Notes: generated by a model not told the origin, from the sequence alone. A stretch of DNA of 64,000 bases from Streptomyces sp. DvalAA-43 (GCF_900091725.1 NZ_FMBW01000077.1:1-64000); one strand, 5' to 3'. Shown: positions 1 to 8,985, counted from the first letter of the stretch. Program-made: numbers and translations.

Positions 1-631
1 CGGAACCCGGTGCCGGGGCGGAGCCGGCCGCCGCGGCGCCGGTTGCGGTGGCGCTCTTCGGCTTCGACCGGAGCGCGCTGATCGCCCAGTACACGGCGAG
101 TGCGCCGAGCAGCAGGGCGATCTCCGGGAAGTCGAAGAGCGCGAAGAAGAAGGCCCACATGCCGGACAGCAGCGCATAGCGCGCCCGGCGCTGGGCGGGG
201 TCGGTCGGGTCCCAGCGCATTCCGCCGGGGCCGCCCTCGGGGCCGCCCTGGCCGTTCGGCCCGCCCTGGCCTCCGGGGCGGCCGCCGAAACCGCCGCTCT
301 GGCGGCCGGGCTGCTTGCTGCTCCACTGGCCGCCCCAGACCGGCCGGTCGCCGGAGGAGCCGCCCTCGGCGGACCCGTCGCCCTCGCCCCGGCCGTTCTC
401 GTTGCCGGTGTCGGCGGGGCGGCGGGGCTGCCAGGGCTGGTCGGGCCGGTTCTCGGGCGGCGCGGCGAACGGGTTGTCGTCCGACTGGCCGGAAGAGGAA
501 GAGGGAGAACCGGAAGAGGAGGAGGGAGAAGAGGAGGAAGAGCCCGTGGGGGACTGGCGTTCTCGCATCAGCAGTGAGGTCCGCTCGGGCAGCGGCTGGC
601 GGAAGGCGGTGCGGCGGCGTCGGTCCGGCAT
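1..631 (-). CDS. Gly/Ser-rich membrane protein, 3' end outside the window
   Basis: The frame opens with ATG at 629-631 and stays open to base 1, giving about 210 residues; the C-terminus lies beyond the left edge. The N-terminal 110 or so residues are low complexity (Ser/Pro runs, then Gly/Gln/Pro), followed by a conserved-looking stretch (MRWDPTDPAQRRARYALL) and two hydrophobic segments that look like membrane helices. A disordered cytoplasmic head with a membrane tail is common in Streptomyces proteins of unknown function. It is divergent from purN, with a 333-bp intergenic region. No function is assigned. Confidence 0.6.
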   Translation of the reverse strand, partial: MPDRRRRTAFRQPLPERTSLLMRERQSPTGSSSSSPSSSSGSPSSSSGQSDDNPFAAPPENRPDQPWQPRRPADTGNENGRGEGDGSAEGGSSGDRPVWGGQWSSKQPGRQSGGFGGRPGGQGGPNGQGGPEGGPGGMRWDPTDPAQRRARYALLSGMWAFFFALFDFPEIALLLGALAVYWAISALRSKPKSATATGAAAAGSAPAPGS

Positions 632-964
632 GTGGTGAACGTCTTCCCCATCTCGTCATTTCCGCCCTGTGGACGGTTCGCTGTCCCCTGACGCTACCTC
701 CCGGCCAGGAGGGGCCGAAAGCTGGGAGCGCGGCCCGCACGGCCGATATCCCCCGCCCGCGACCGTCGCCCTTCCCGGGAGCCCGGCCGACGGCCGCCGA
801 CCCCCGTCCCCCGGGGGTCCTTCAAGGTGCCGGTATCGTTGCTGACGGTCGGCTGGTTCGTAGAGTTCCCCGTATCGAGGGGCTCGGATCTTTCGTACGA
901 CCATACAAATCAGCGTCGCTCTGCTTCACCACGCGAGAACCACCACGCGAGAAAGGGCCCAGCC
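632..964. other. Divergent intergenic region upstream of purN
   Basis: No gene is supported here. The stretch holds a plausible purN promoter (839-866), a perfect 13-base direct repeat CACCACGCGAGAA at 927-939 and 941-953 just before the purN ribosome site, and GC-rich inverted sequence near 806-818. No purine riboswitch was recognised. Confidence 0.5.
839..866 (+). promoter_or_regulatory. Candidate promoter of purN-purH
   Basis: TTGCTG (839-844), a 16-bp spacer and TAGAGT (861-866) form a reasonable housekeeping-sigma promoter about 100 bp before the purN start. This is read by eye only. Confidence 0.35.
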
Positions 965-1621
965 GTGGCCTCCCCGCCCCCCTCCGCCGGCCCGGCACGC
1001 CTGGTCGTGCTGGTCTCCGGTTCGGGTACGAACCTTCAAGCCCTGCTGGACGCCATCGGCGACGGCCCCGAGGGCTTCGGCGCGCGGATCGTCGCGGTCG
1101 GCGCCGACCGCTCCGGCATCGTCGGCCTGGAGCGGGCGGAGCGTGCCGGACTGCCGACCTTCGTGTGCAGGGTCAAGGACCACGCCACCCGCGAGGAGTG
1201 GGACGCGGCACTCGCGGCCGGGACCGCCCGGTTCCGCCCGGACCTCGTGGTGTCCGCGGGGTTCATGAAGATCGTGGGCAAGGAGTTCCTCGCCCGGTTC
1301 GGCGGCCGGTTCATCAACACCCACCCCGCCCTGCTCCCCAGCTTTCCCGGTGCCCACGGGGTGCGCGACGCGCTCGCGTACGGCGTGAAGGTCACCGGGT
1401 GCACCGTCCACTTCGTCGACGACGGTGTCGACACCGGTCCGATCATCGCGCAGGGCGTGGTCGAGGTGACCGAGGAGGACACGGCGGAGGGCGAAGCCGC
1501 TCTCCACGAACGCATCAAGGAAATCGAGCGCAAGCTGCTCGTCGAGGCCGTGGGGCGGCTCGCCCGCGACGGCTATCGCATTGAGGGACGAAAGGTTCAT
1601 CTCGGTCATGTCGGTGAATAA
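965..1621 (+). CDS. purN: Phosphoribosylglycinamide formyltransferase
   Basis: PurN transfers a formyl group from 10-formyltetrahydrofolate to GAR, step 3 of purine synthesis, in the cytoplasm. The 218-residue protein has the N-terminal loop SGSGTNLQ (18-25), the motif FINTHPALLPSFPG and the segment VDDGVDTGP. Asn118, His120 and Asp156 line up with the E. coli catalytic residues Asn106, His108 and Asp144. The frame is open further upstream to 827, but GTG at 965 is preceded by GAGAAAGGG and gives the usual family length. It overlaps the start of purH by 14 bp, so the two form a coupled purine operon, and folD further right supplies the folate cofactor. Confidence 0.95.
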   Translation: MASPPPSAGPARLVVLVSGSGTNLQALLDAIGDGPEGFGARIVAVGADRSGIVGLERAERAGLPTFVCRVKDHATREEWDAALAAGTARFRPDLVVSAGFMKIVGKEFLARFGGRFINTHPALLPSFPGAHGVRDALAYGVKVTGCTVHFVDDGVDTGPIIAQGVVEVTEEDTAEGEAALHERIKEIERKLLVEAVGRLARDGYRIEGRKVHLGHVGE

Positions 1622-3161
1622 GCCCATCCGCCGCGCCCTGGTCAGCGTCTACGACAAGACGGGGCTGGAAGACCTCGCCCGCGGTCTGCACGAGGCCGGT
1701 GTCGAGCTCGTCTCCACCGGCTCCACCGCCGGGAAGATCGCCGCCGCCGGGGTCCCGGTCACCAAGGTCGAGGAGCTCACCGGCTTCCCCGAGTGCCTCG
1801 ACGGCCGCGTCAAGACGCTGCACCCGCGCGTCCACGCCGGCATCCTCGCCGACCTCCGCCTCGACGCCCACCGCGAGCAGCTCGCCGAGCTCGGCGTCGA
1901 GCCGTTCGACCTGGTGGTCGTCAACCTCTACCCGTTCAAGGAGACCGTCGCCTCCGGCGCCTCCGCCGACGAGTGCGTGGAGCAGATCGACATCGGCGGC
2001 CCCTCGATGGTCCGCGCCGCCGCCAAGAACCACCCGTCGGTGGCCGTCGTCACCAGCCCCGAGCGGTACGCCGACGTGCTGACCGCCGTCGAGGCGGGCG
2101 GCTTCGACCTGACGGCCCGCAAGCGGCTCGCCGCCGAGGCGTTCCAGCACACCGCCGCGTACGACGTGGCCGTGGCCTCCTGGTTCGCCGCCGACTACGC
2201 CGCCGCCGACGACTCGGGCTTCCCCGACTTCTTCGGTACGACGTACGAGCGCGAGAACGTCCTGCGCTACGGCGAGAACCCGCACCAGCCCGCCGCGCTC
2301 TACACCTCCGGCTCCGGCGGCCTCGCCGAGGCGGAGCAGCTGCACGGCAAGGAGATGTCGTACAACAACTACACGGACACCGACGCCGCGCGCCGGGCCG
2401 CGTACGACCACGCCGAGCCGTGCGTCGCGATCATCAAGCACGCCAACCCGTGCGGCATCGCGATCGCCGACGACGTCGCCGAGGCGCACCGCAACGCGCA
2501 CGCCTGCGACCCGCTGTCGGCCTTCGGCGGTGTCATCGCCGTCAACCGCCCGGTGACCGTCGCCATGGCCGAGCAGGTCGCGGAGATCTTCACCGAGGTC
2601 ATCGTCGCCCCGGCGTACGAGGACGGCGCGGTCGAGGTCCTGGCCCGCAAGAAGAACATCCGCGTGCTGCGCTGCCCCGAGGCCCCGTCCGCCGAGGTCG
2701 AGGTCAAGCCGATCGACGGCGGTGCGCTGCTCCAGGTCACCGACCGCCTCCAGGCCGAGGGCGACGACCCGGCCAACTGGACCCTCGCCACCGGTGAGGC
2801 CCTGAGCGCGGACGAGCTGAAGGAGCTCGCCTTCGCGTGGAAGGCCTGTCGCGCGGTCAAGTCCAACGCGATCCTGCTCGCCAAGGACGGCGCCTCGGTC
2901 GGCGTCGGCATGGGCCAGGTCAACCGCGTCGACTCCGCGAAGCTGGCCGTCGAGCGGGCGGGCGAGGAGCGCGCGCGCGGCTCGTACGCCGCCTCCGACG
3001 CGTTCTTCCCGTTCCCGGACGGGCTGGAGATCCTGACCGCCGCAGGCGTCAAGGCCGTGGCCCAGCCGGGCGGTTCGGTCCGCGACGAGCTGGTCGTCGA
3101 GGCCGCGAAGAAGGCGGGCGTGACGATGTACTTCACGGGTACGCGGCACTTCTTCCACTGA
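1608..3161 (+). CDS. purH: Bifunctional AICAR formyltransferase / IMP cyclohydrolase
   Basis: PurH carries out the last two steps of IMP synthesis: formylation of AICAR, then ring closure. The protein has 517 residues. The N-terminal MGS-like cyclohydrolase domain covers about 1-190 (LVSVYDKTGLEDLARGL) and the transformylase domain about 200-517, with LRYGENPHQ (219-227) and KHANPCG (277-283), the Lys-His of which is catalytic in the family. ATG at 1608 is chosen because the conserved domain begins right after it; an in-frame TTG at 1581 with an AGGGACGAAAGG context is an alternative. It overlaps purN and ends before a strong hairpin. Confidence 0.95.
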   Translation: MSVNKPIRRALVSVYDKTGLEDLARGLHEAGVELVSTGSTAGKIAAAGVPVTKVEELTGFPECLDGRVKTLHPRVHAGILADLRLDAHREQLAELGVEPFDLVVVNLYPFKETVASGASADECVEQIDIGGPSMVRAAAKNHPSVAVVTSPERYADVLTAVEAGGFDLTARKRLAAEAFQHTAAYDVAVASWFAADYAAADDSGFPDFFGTTYERENVLRYGENPHQPAALYTSGSGGLAEAEQLHGKEMSYNNYTDTDAARRAAYDHAEPCVAIIKHANPCGIAIADDVAEAHRNAHACDPLSAFGGVIAVNRPVTVAMAEQVAEIFTEVIVAPAYEDGAVEVLARKKNIRVLRCPEAPSAEVEVKPIDGGALLQVTDRLQAEGDDPANWTLATGEALSADELKELAFAWKACRAVKSNAILLAKDGASVGVGMGQVNRVDSAKLAVERAGEERARGSYAASDAFFPFPDGLEILTAAGVKAVAQPGGSVRDELVVEAAKKAGVTMYFTGTRHFFH

Positions 3162-3212
3162 TACGAGTCGTACGAGCCCACGCGTCGTACCCGGGCAGCC
3201 CGGGTACGACGG

Positions 3213-3255
3213 AAGGCCGCCGATTCCCCGGAACGAGTGGGGAATCGGCGGCCTT
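3213..3255 (+). terminator. Hairpin terminator after purH
   Basis: A perfect 17-bp inverted repeat (3213-3229 with 3239-3255) encloses a 9-nt loop. It sits between the convergent purH and RDD genes and could stop transcription from both sides. Confidence 0.85.
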
Positions 3256-3315
3256 CGTCATGCGGTGAGGGTGGTTACACCTTCAGCATGCTCACTACGT
3301 CGTGATGACGCGTGC

Positions 3316-4089
3316 TCACTTCGTCTTGATGACGATCGTGCTGCCGGCGCGGTCGTGCCAGCCCTGGAGCTTGCCCGAGTTGTCGAAGAAGGGCGAGAGG
3401 TAGACCAGCAGCGTGCCCAGACCGCAGAAGAGCGAGCCGACCATCGGGATGATCCAGCGGATGAAGCCCGCACCCAGGCCGGGGGCCTGGCCGGTGCTCT
3501 CCTTGACGACCTTGACGTTGAGGACCATCTTGCCGAGCGTGGCACCCCAGATGGAGACCATCAGCCACTCGTAGAGCAGCGCGATCAGCGCGAACACGGC
3601 GATGAAGCCGAAGAAGCCCGCGAGGATGCCGACGCTGGCGTCGGCCGCGTCGTTCACGCACTGGGTGTAGGCGGCGGTGCCGTACTCGGTGCCGCTGCAG
3701 TCGTCTATGGAACTCGACGCGCCCACGAGGCTCGCGACGCCGATCGCCGAGAAGATCGCGTAGAGGATGCCGTACGCGACGCCGTCCAGCGCACGCGCGC
3801 CCAGGCGGCGCCCCATCGTGGCGAGTTCGACGGTGCCGAGGCCCGCGACGTTGATGTAGCCGTTGTTGGCCTGGAGGGTGCCGCCCGGCTGCTGGGGCGG
3901 GTAGCCGTAACCCGGCTGACCCTGCGGCTGGCCCGGCTGCTGCGGGTAGCCGTAGCCCGGCTGACCCTGCGGCGGCACGCCCTGCGGGGCCTGCTGCGGG
4001 TAGCCGTAACCGGGCTGCTCCTGCGGCGGCTGGTTCGGCTGCTGGCCGTACGGGTTGTTCGGATTCGGGTTCGGGTCGCCGAAACTCAT
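3316..4089 (-). CDS. RDD family membrane protein
   Basis: This 257-residue protein starts at ATG 4089 behind a GGAGG site. About 75 N-terminal residues are a Pro/Gly/Gln/Tyr-rich tail with repeated GYGYPQQ units. The rest is an RDD domain with several hydrophobic helices, beginning near the Arg in MGRRLGARALDGVAYG. RDD proteins are integral membrane proteins of mostly unknown transport or scaffold role, and the Gly-Tyr-Pro tail is typical of actinobacterial members. The gene converges on purH and is followed by the shared terminator. Substrate and role are unknown. Confidence 0.85.
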   Translation of the reverse strand: MSFGDPNPNPNNPYGQQPNQPPQEQPGYGYPQQAPQGVPPQGQPGYGYPQQPGQPQGQPGYGYPPQQPGGTLQANNGYINVAGLGTVELATMGRRLGARALDGVAYGILYAIFSAIGVASLVGASSSIDDCSGTEYGTAAYTQCVNDAADASVGILAGFFGFIAVFALIALLYEWLMVSIWGATLGKMVLNVKVVKESTGQAPGLGAGFIRWIIPMVGSLFCGLGTLLVYLSPFFDNSGKLQGWHDRAGSTIVIKTK

Positions 4090-4314
4090 CTGGGCGTTCC
4101 TCCAACGTGCGTGCGGGGACGATGCGGCCGCACGGAGGAAAGAAAGGTCAGTGGTCCGCCCCCCGGTACTTCTGCGGCACTGCGGCCATAATCGTTATAA
4201 GCAGAACATAAGTTTGTCCAGCCGTGGCTGGTGGATGTTGCGCAAGTGCAACCTCGTGTCCACCGCCGACGCCCGAATTGGTATGCGGGCGGGGTCATCC
4301 GCGAGTATGGGGAC

Positions 4315-5178
4315 ATGACTGCCCAGATTCTCGATGGCAAGGCCACCGCAGCCGCGATCAAGTCCGATCTCACCGTCCGCGTGGCGGCCCTCAAGGCGCA
4401 GGGCATCACCCCTGGCCTGGGAACCCTGCTCGTCGGGGACGACCCGGGCAGCCGGTGGTACGTCAACGGCAAGCACCGCGACTGCGCGCAGGTCGGCATC
4501 GGCTCCATCCAGCGCGAACTCCCCGACACCGCCACCCAGGAGGAGATCGAGGACGTCGTACGGGAGCTCAACGCCAACCCCGAGTGCACGGGTTACATCG
4601 TGCAGCTGCCCCTCCCCAAGGGCATCGACACCAACCGCGTCCTGGAGCTGATGGACCCGGCCAAGGACGCCGACGGCCTCCACCCGATGAGCCTCGGCCG
4701 GCTGGTGCTGAACGAGACGGGCCCGCTGCCCTGCACCCCGCAGGGCGTCGTCCAGCTGCTCCGCCACCACGGCGTGGAGATCAACGGGGCGCATGTCGTG
4801 GTCGTCGGCCGCGGTGTCACCATCGGCCGTTCCATCCCGCTGCTGCTGACCCGTAAGTCCGAGAACGCCACCGTCACCCAGTGCCACACCGGTACGCGTG
4901 ACCTCTCCGCCCACCTCAGGCAGGCCGACATCATCGTCGCCGCCGCCGGGGTGCCGCACATCATCAAGCCCGAGGACGTGAAGCCGGGCGCCGCCGTGCT
5001 CGACGTCGGCGTCAGCCGGGACGAGAACGGCAAGATCGTCGGGGACGTCCACCCGGGCGTGGCCGAGGTCGCCGCCTGGATCTCCCCGAACCCGGGCGGT
5101 GTCGGCCCGATGACCCGTGCCCAGCTGCTCGTCAACGTGGTCGAGGCGGCCGAGCGCGACGCGGCCGCGGCCGTCTGA
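4315..5178 (+). CDS. folD: Methylenetetrahydrofolate dehydrogenase / cyclohydrolase
   Basis: FolD interconverts 5,10-methylene-, 5,10-methenyl- and 10-formyl-tetrahydrofolate with NADP, supplying the formyl donor used by PurN and PurH. The 287-residue protein shows Tyr49 and Lys53 of the YVNGK catalytic motif, VQLPLP, the PAKDADGLHP loop, the nucleotide-binding VVVGRGVTIGRS and the C-terminal NPGGVGPMT. ATG 4315 gives the standard N-terminus; the frame is open 28 codons further upstream but without family similarity. The DUF3017 gene follows after 32 bp, so the two are probably cotranscribed. Confidence 0.95.
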   Translation: MTAQILDGKATAAAIKSDLTVRVAALKAQGITPGLGTLLVGDDPGSRWYVNGKHRDCAQVGIGSIQRELPDTATQEEIEDVVRELNANPECTGYIVQLPLPKGIDTNRVLELMDPAKDADGLHPMSLGRLVLNETGPLPCTPQGVVQLLRHHGVEINGAHVVVVGRGVTIGRSIPLLLTRKSENATVTQCHTGTRDLSAHLRQADIIVAAAGVPHIIKPEDVKPGAAVLDVGVSRDENGKIVGDVHPGVAEVAAWISPNPGGVGPMTRAQLLVNVVEAAERDAAAAV

Positions 5179-5210
5179 GCCGGCCGACCCGATCCGGAGG
5201 GAACAACCCC

Positions 5211-5894
5211 ATGGGTGCTGGTACGAGTCCGGCCGACCCGGCCGCCGAGGCGGACGGCACGTCCGCGGTGCCGCCGCGCGCGGACAAGCCGGGCGCGGGC
5301 AAGGACAAGGGGACAGCGGGCAAGGACGAGGGGGCGGCGGACAAGCCCGCATCCGGCAAGTCCGCATCCGACGAGCCCGCACCGGAGGAGGGGACGGCGG
5401 ACGAGGGAGCGGCGGACGAGCCCGCACCCGATCCGGCCGTGGCCGCGTCCAGTGACGACGCCGCGGGCGCGGGCGAGGGAGCGGCCGGTGGTACGCGGCC
5501 GTCGCGGCGGTTCCCGTCGTTCACCCGGGACACCGCGCGCCCCGAGGGCGGCGGCCGGGCCGCGTCCGGGGACGCACCCGCCCCGGCCCGTCAGTGGCCG
5601 CTGCTCGCCGTGCTCTGTACGGCCGGGATCGGGCTGCTGATCGTCGCGGTCGACCCGTTCGCCGAGGCCTTCCGGGTCGGCACGATGCTGATCGGTGTCG
5701 CCCTCATCGGGGGCGCCGTGCTGCGCCTCGTGGTGCCGTCGGTGGGCATGCTGGCGGTACGTTCCCGCTTCACCGATCTGGTGACGTACGGGCTGCTCGG
5801 CTTCCTCATCGTGATGCTCGCGCTGGTGGCGCAGCCCAAGCCGTGGCTGGACATCCCGTTCCTGGAGCACGCGGTCCACTTCACGATCCGCTGA
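5211..5894 (+). CDS. DUF3017 domain membrane protein
   Basis: The 227-residue protein begins at ATG 5211 behind GGAGGG. Residues 1-125 are acidic and low complexity (repeats of Ala, Asp, Glu, Lys, Pro). Residues 126-227 hold three hydrophobic helices (WPLLAVLCTAGIGLLIVAVD and two more) matching the small DUF3017 membrane family, often encoded next to folD in actinomycetes. Its length is about twice the core domain because of the disordered head. Function is unknown. Confidence 0.8.
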   Translation: MGAGTSPADPAAEADGTSAVPPRADKPGAGKDKGTAGKDEGAADKPASGKSASDEPAPEEGTADEGAADEPAPDPAVAASSDDAAGAGEGAAGGTRPSRRFPSFTRDTARPEGGGRAASGDAPAPARQWPLLAVLCTAGIGLLIVAVDPFAEAFRVGTMLIGVALIGGAVLRLVVPSVGMLAVRSRFTDLVTYGLLGFLIVMLALVAQPKPWLDIPFLEHAVHFTIR

Positions 5895-5928
5895 GCGCGC
5901 CCGGACGGGCGGCCGTGCCGCCCGCAGA

Positions 5929-5964
5929 GGTGTCCGTCCCTTCCCCCGAGGAGGGACGGACACC
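5929..5964 (+). terminator. Hairpin terminator after the folD/DUF3017 pair
   Basis: A perfect 13-bp stem (5929-5941 with 5952-5964) and a 10-nt loop lie 34 bp after the DUF3017 stop codon. Confidence 0.8.
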
Positions 5965-6129
5965 GGTATCGGGGCCCACCGGAACGTGAAACGCCCTGGT
6001 GCGAGACGGCCTGAGCGGCCTTGCCCCGTCTGGCCTTCAGCCTGGTCGACGGGGTGGGCCGGTTCAAGGAATCCCCGGGGCCTGTGGCACGGAAGTGACC
6101 ATTCCGCCACCGTGTGATCGTCCGGCAAC

Positions 6130-6150
6130 GGAGCCCCGGGCCGGGGCTCC
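6130..6150. repeat. 21-nt perfect palindrome
   Basis: GGAGCCCCGG, a single G, then CCGGGGCTCC form a symmetric element about 235 bp upstream of mdh. It could be an operator or a second hairpin; the sequence alone does not decide. Confidence 0.4.
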
Positions 6151-6384
6151 GCCGCCGGGCCGTACCGGCGCCGCCACCGGGGGCTCCGCCGCCTCCCCGG
6201 CGACCGGGATTCGGCCGGGTGAGCGCTGTGTGACGGGTTGTGTGCGGTCCCACAGGGGGCAGGGCGGCCGGGAGGTTCCGGGTCGGATAGCCTGATCGCT
6301 GGATATCTCTTCACATCAAGATTCAGGGATGTCCAGCACCAGGGGCCAGGAACCCCCACCGCCAGCTGTCTAACGGAGATCGCC

Positions 6385-7374
6385 ATGACCCGCACTCCCG
6401 TGAATGTCACCGTGACCGGCGCAGCCGGCCAGATCGGCTACGCGCTGCTCTTCCGCATCGCCTCCGGCCACCTGCTCGGCCCGGACGTGCCGGTCAACCT
6501 GCGTCTCCTGGAGATCCCGCAGGGCCTGAAGGCCGCCGAGGGCACCGCGATGGAGCTCGACGACTGCGCGTTCCCGCTGCTGCGCGGCATCGAGATCACC
6601 GACGATGCCAACAAGGCGTTCGACGGTGCCAACGTCGCCCTGCTCGTCGGCGCCCGCCCGCGTACGAAGGGCATGGAGCGCGGTGACCTGCTCTCCGCCA
6701 ACGGCGGCATCTTCAAGCCGCAGGGCAAGGCCATCAACGACAACGCCGCGGACGACATCAAGGTCCTCGTCGTCGGCAACCCGGCCAACACCAACGCGCT
6801 CATCGCGCAGGCCGCGGCCCCGGACGTACCGGCCGAGCGCTTCACCGCGATGACCCGCCTCGACCACAACCGCGCGATCTCGCAGCTGGCCGCCAAGACC
6901 GGTGCCGCCGTCTCCGACATCAAGAAGCTGACGATCTGGGGCAACCACTCGGCGACCCAGTACCCCGACATCTTCCACGCGGAGGTCGCCGGGAAGAACG
7001 CCGCCGAGCTCGTCGACGACGAGGCGTGGCTGGCCGACACCTTCATCCCGACCGTCGCCAAGCGCGGCGCCGCGATCATCGAGGCCCGTGGCGCGTCCTC
7101 GGCCGCTTCCGCCGCCAACGCCGCCATCGACCACGTGCACACCTGGGTCAACGGCACCGCCGCGGGCGACTGGACCTCGATGGGTATCCCGTCGGACGGC
7201 TCGTACGGCGTGCCCGAGGGCATCATCTCGTCCTTCCCGGTCACCACGAAGGACGGCGTGTACGAGATCGTCCAGGGCCTGGACATCAACGAGTTCTCCC
7301 GTGCGCGCATCGACGCCTCGGTGAAGGAGCTCACCGAGGAGCGCGACGCGGTGCGCGAGCTCGGCCTGATCTGA
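6385..7374 (+). CDS. mdh: Malate dehydrogenase
   Basis: Mdh oxidises malate to oxaloacetate with NAD in the citric acid cycle. The protein has 329 residues. TGAAGQIG (11-18) is the nucleotide-binding glycine loop, the RPRTKGMER stretch near 91-99 carries the substrate arginines, Asp160 lies in TRLDHNRA and the catalytic His188 in IWGNHSATQYP. The TGAAGQIG loop and length fit the LDH-like malate dehydrogenase group of actinobacteria. ATG 6385 has ACGGAGAT before it. It is transcribed alone, with a long leader region and its own terminator. Confidence 0.96.
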   Translation: MTRTPVNVTVTGAAGQIGYALLFRIASGHLLGPDVPVNLRLLEIPQGLKAAEGTAMELDDCAFPLLRGIEITDDANKAFDGANVALLVGARPRTKGMERGDLLSANGGIFKPQGKAINDNAADDIKVLVVGNPANTNALIAQAAAPDVPAERFTAMTRLDHNRAISQLAAKTGAAVSDIKKLTIWGNHSATQYPDIFHAEVAGKNAAELVDDEAWLADTFIPTVAKRGAAIIEARGASSAASAANAAIDHVHTWVNGTAAGDWTSMGIPSDGSYGVPEGIISSFPVTTKDGVYEIVQGLDINEFSRARIDASVKELTEERDAVRELGLI

Positions 7375-7397
7375 TCCGTACGCCTCTCCCGGCGCAT

Positions 7398-7435
7398 CCA
7401 CCGCCCCCGGCCGCAGTCGCTGCCGGGGGCGGTGG
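7398..7435 (+). terminator. Hairpin terminator after mdh
   Basis: A perfect 14-bp stem (7398-7411 with 7422-7435) with a 10-nt loop, 24 bp after the mdh stop codon. Confidence 0.85.
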
Positions 7436-7561
7436 CGTACACGGCCGCGAGCGGAGCCGTCACGTCCGCGACGCCTCCGGCCGTGGCGGCGCGCATGGGG
7501 TCATGGCGCGGGCCGCAACCGGGCGGCAGGCAAGCCCGACCACGTACCGCCACAGAAGCGC

Positions 7562-8296
7562 CTACGCGGTCCGCAGCCCGTCCGCGATCTCGCGCAGCGC
7601 CGCCATGGCCCGGCGTTGCAGCCCGGGGCCGAAGGTGATCCGGGCGGCGCCCAGCTCGCCCAGCCGGCGCGGGGCCGGGCCGTCCGGCCGGGCGAGGGCG
7701 TTGAGCGGGGCCGGGACGGCGGCGGCCAGCGCGGGCAGCGCCTCGGGCGGGGCCATGATCGGATAGACGCAGTCCGCGCCCGCCGCCACGTACAGCAGCG
7801 CACGGCGGATCGTCTCCGCCTCCGGGTCCGTGCCGTCGGGGACGCCGCGGACATAGGTGTCGACGCGGGCGTTGACGAACAGCGCGTCGCCCGCGACCGC
7901 CCGCACCTCCGCGAGCCGGTCCGCATGCCGCCGGGCGTCGAAGAGCACACCGTCGGCGGAGTCCTCCAGATTGCAGCCGACGGCTCCGGCATCGAGGAGC
8001 CGCTCCACGAGCTCCTTCGGGGCCAGTCCGTAACCCGCCTCGATGTCCGCCGAGACCGGCACCGAGGCCGGGACGGCGCGCACGATCCTGGCCACGGCCG
8101 CGAACATCTCGGCGGCGGGCGTCGCCCCGTCCTCGTGGCCGAGCGAGGCCGCGACCCCGGCGCTGGGGGTGGCGAGCGCCGGGAAGCCCGCCTCGACGAG
8201 GACGCGCGCACTCGCCGCGTCCCACGGGCCGGGGACGACCAGCGGGTCCCCGGGGGCGCGGTCGTGGTGCAGGGAGCGGAGGACGGAAGCGGTCAC
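7562..8296 (-). CDS. Isocitrate lyase / PEP mutase family protein
   Basis: The 244-residue protein is a TIM barrel of the ICL/PEPM superfamily. Markers are the N-terminal PGPWDAASARVLVEAGFPALATPSAG, the metal-site segment VSADIEAGYG and the GCNLEDSADG strand. The cysteine loop of true isocitrate or methylisocitrate lyases is not seen, so it belongs to the uncharacterised short group, possibly a carboxyphosphonoenolpyruvate mutase-like or oxaloacetate-type lyase. GTG at 8296 follows an AGGAG site. It lies downstream of the AhpD-like gene on the same strand (130-bp gap). Confidence 0.8.
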   Translation of the reverse strand: MTASVLRSLHHDRAPGDPLVVPGPWDAASARVLVEAGFPALATPSAGVAASLGHEDGATPAAEMFAAVARIVRAVPASVPVSADIEAGYGLAPKELVERLLDAGAVGCNLEDSADGVLFDARRHADRLAEVRAVAGDALFVNARVDTYVRGVPDGTDPEAETIRRALLYVAAGADCVYPIMAPPEALPALAAAVPAPLNALARPDGPAPRRLGELGAARITFGPGLQRRAMAALREIADGLRTA

Positions 8297-8425
8297 GCGG
8301 GGCTCCTGGGATGTCGGGCGGTGGCGGGGCGTGGGCACGGGCCTGCCGGAAGGCACGGCAGGTCCGGGAGGCCGGAAGGCATGGCAGCTCCGAGAGGGCC
8401 GGCCCGCGGGGCCGGCCGTGCCGGG

Positions 8426-8938
8426 TCAGTGCTTGATGTCGCCCGGCTTGTAGTGGCCGGGGACCATGCGGGTGGTCACGGCGAAGCGGTTCCAGGCGTT
8501 GATCGTCGTGATCGCGGCGACGAGATGGGCGAGCTCGGTCTCGTCGAACTGCTTCGCGGCCCGCTCCCACACCTCGTCCGGCACGAAACCGTCGGTCAGT
8601 ACGGTCACCGCCTCGGTCAGCTCGATCGCCGCGAGCTCCCTGGGCGTGTAGAAGTGCTTCGACTCCTCCCACGCGCTGAGCTGGACGATCCGCTGGACGG
8701 ACTCGCCGGCCGCGAGCGCGTCCTTGGTGTGCATGTCGAGGCAGAACGCGCAGTGGTTCAGCTGCGAGGCGCGGATCTTCACCAGCTCCCCGATGACCGG
8801 GTCGAGGCCCCGGCGGGACGCCGCGTCCAGCCGGACCATGGCCTTGTAGACATCGGGAGCGAGCTCGGCCCAGTGCTGGCGGGGCGTGTGCTCGGGGGTG
8901 AGGCCGGAGGTCGGGTGGTGGTGCTCGTTCGTCGTCAT
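8426..8938 (-). CDS. Carboxymuconolactone decarboxylase / AhpD-like protein
   Basis: The 170-residue protein carries the AhpD-type motif NHCAFCLDMHTKDA, with the CxxC pair and downstream His that act as a thiol relay in alkylhydroperoxidase-like members. The fold is all-helical and cytoplasmic. ATG at 8938 is used; the frame extends ten codons upstream but the true start should be next to the divergent promoter. Only 47 bp separate it from the MocR-type regulator, which probably controls it. The exact substrate is unknown. Confidence 0.85.
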   Translation of the reverse strand: MTTNEHHHPTSGLTPEHTPRQHWAELAPDVYKAMVRLDAASRRGLDPVIGELVKIRASQLNHCAFCLDMHTKDALAAGESVQRIVQLSAWEESKHFYTPRELAAIELTEAVTVLTDGFVPDEVWERAAKQFDETELAHLVAAITTINAWNRFAVTTRMVPGHYKPGDIKH

Positions 8939-8985
8939 GGGTACGACACTAGGGGGTGGATGGCACACCGGTATGGTCCATTTCC
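8939..8985. promoter_or_regulatory. Divergent control region of the AhpD-like and MocR genes
   Basis: The 47-bp gap holds an interrupted dyad running from TGGA (8957-8960) to TCCA (8977-8980), with GATGG and TATGG as a direct repeat inside. Such repeats are typical binding sites of MocR regulators. Assignment is inference from position. Confidence 0.35.

Larger units (their letters stand above)
5895..6384. other. 490-bp intergenic region before mdh
   Basis: It contains the folD-operon terminator (5929-5964), a 21-nt perfect palindrome (6130-6150), and a dyad-like ATCTCTTCACATCAAGAT at 6305-6322 close to mdh. No coding sequence is supported. Confidence 0.5.

Noticed and set aside
827..964. 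Upstream extension of PurN to 827
   Set aside because: The added 46 residues have no family similarity and overlap the promoter; GTG 965 has a good ribosome site.
1515..3158. Long minus-strand open frames opposite purH
   Set aside because: Antisense of a strongly conserved gene, with Arg/Gly/Asp/Val-rich translation.
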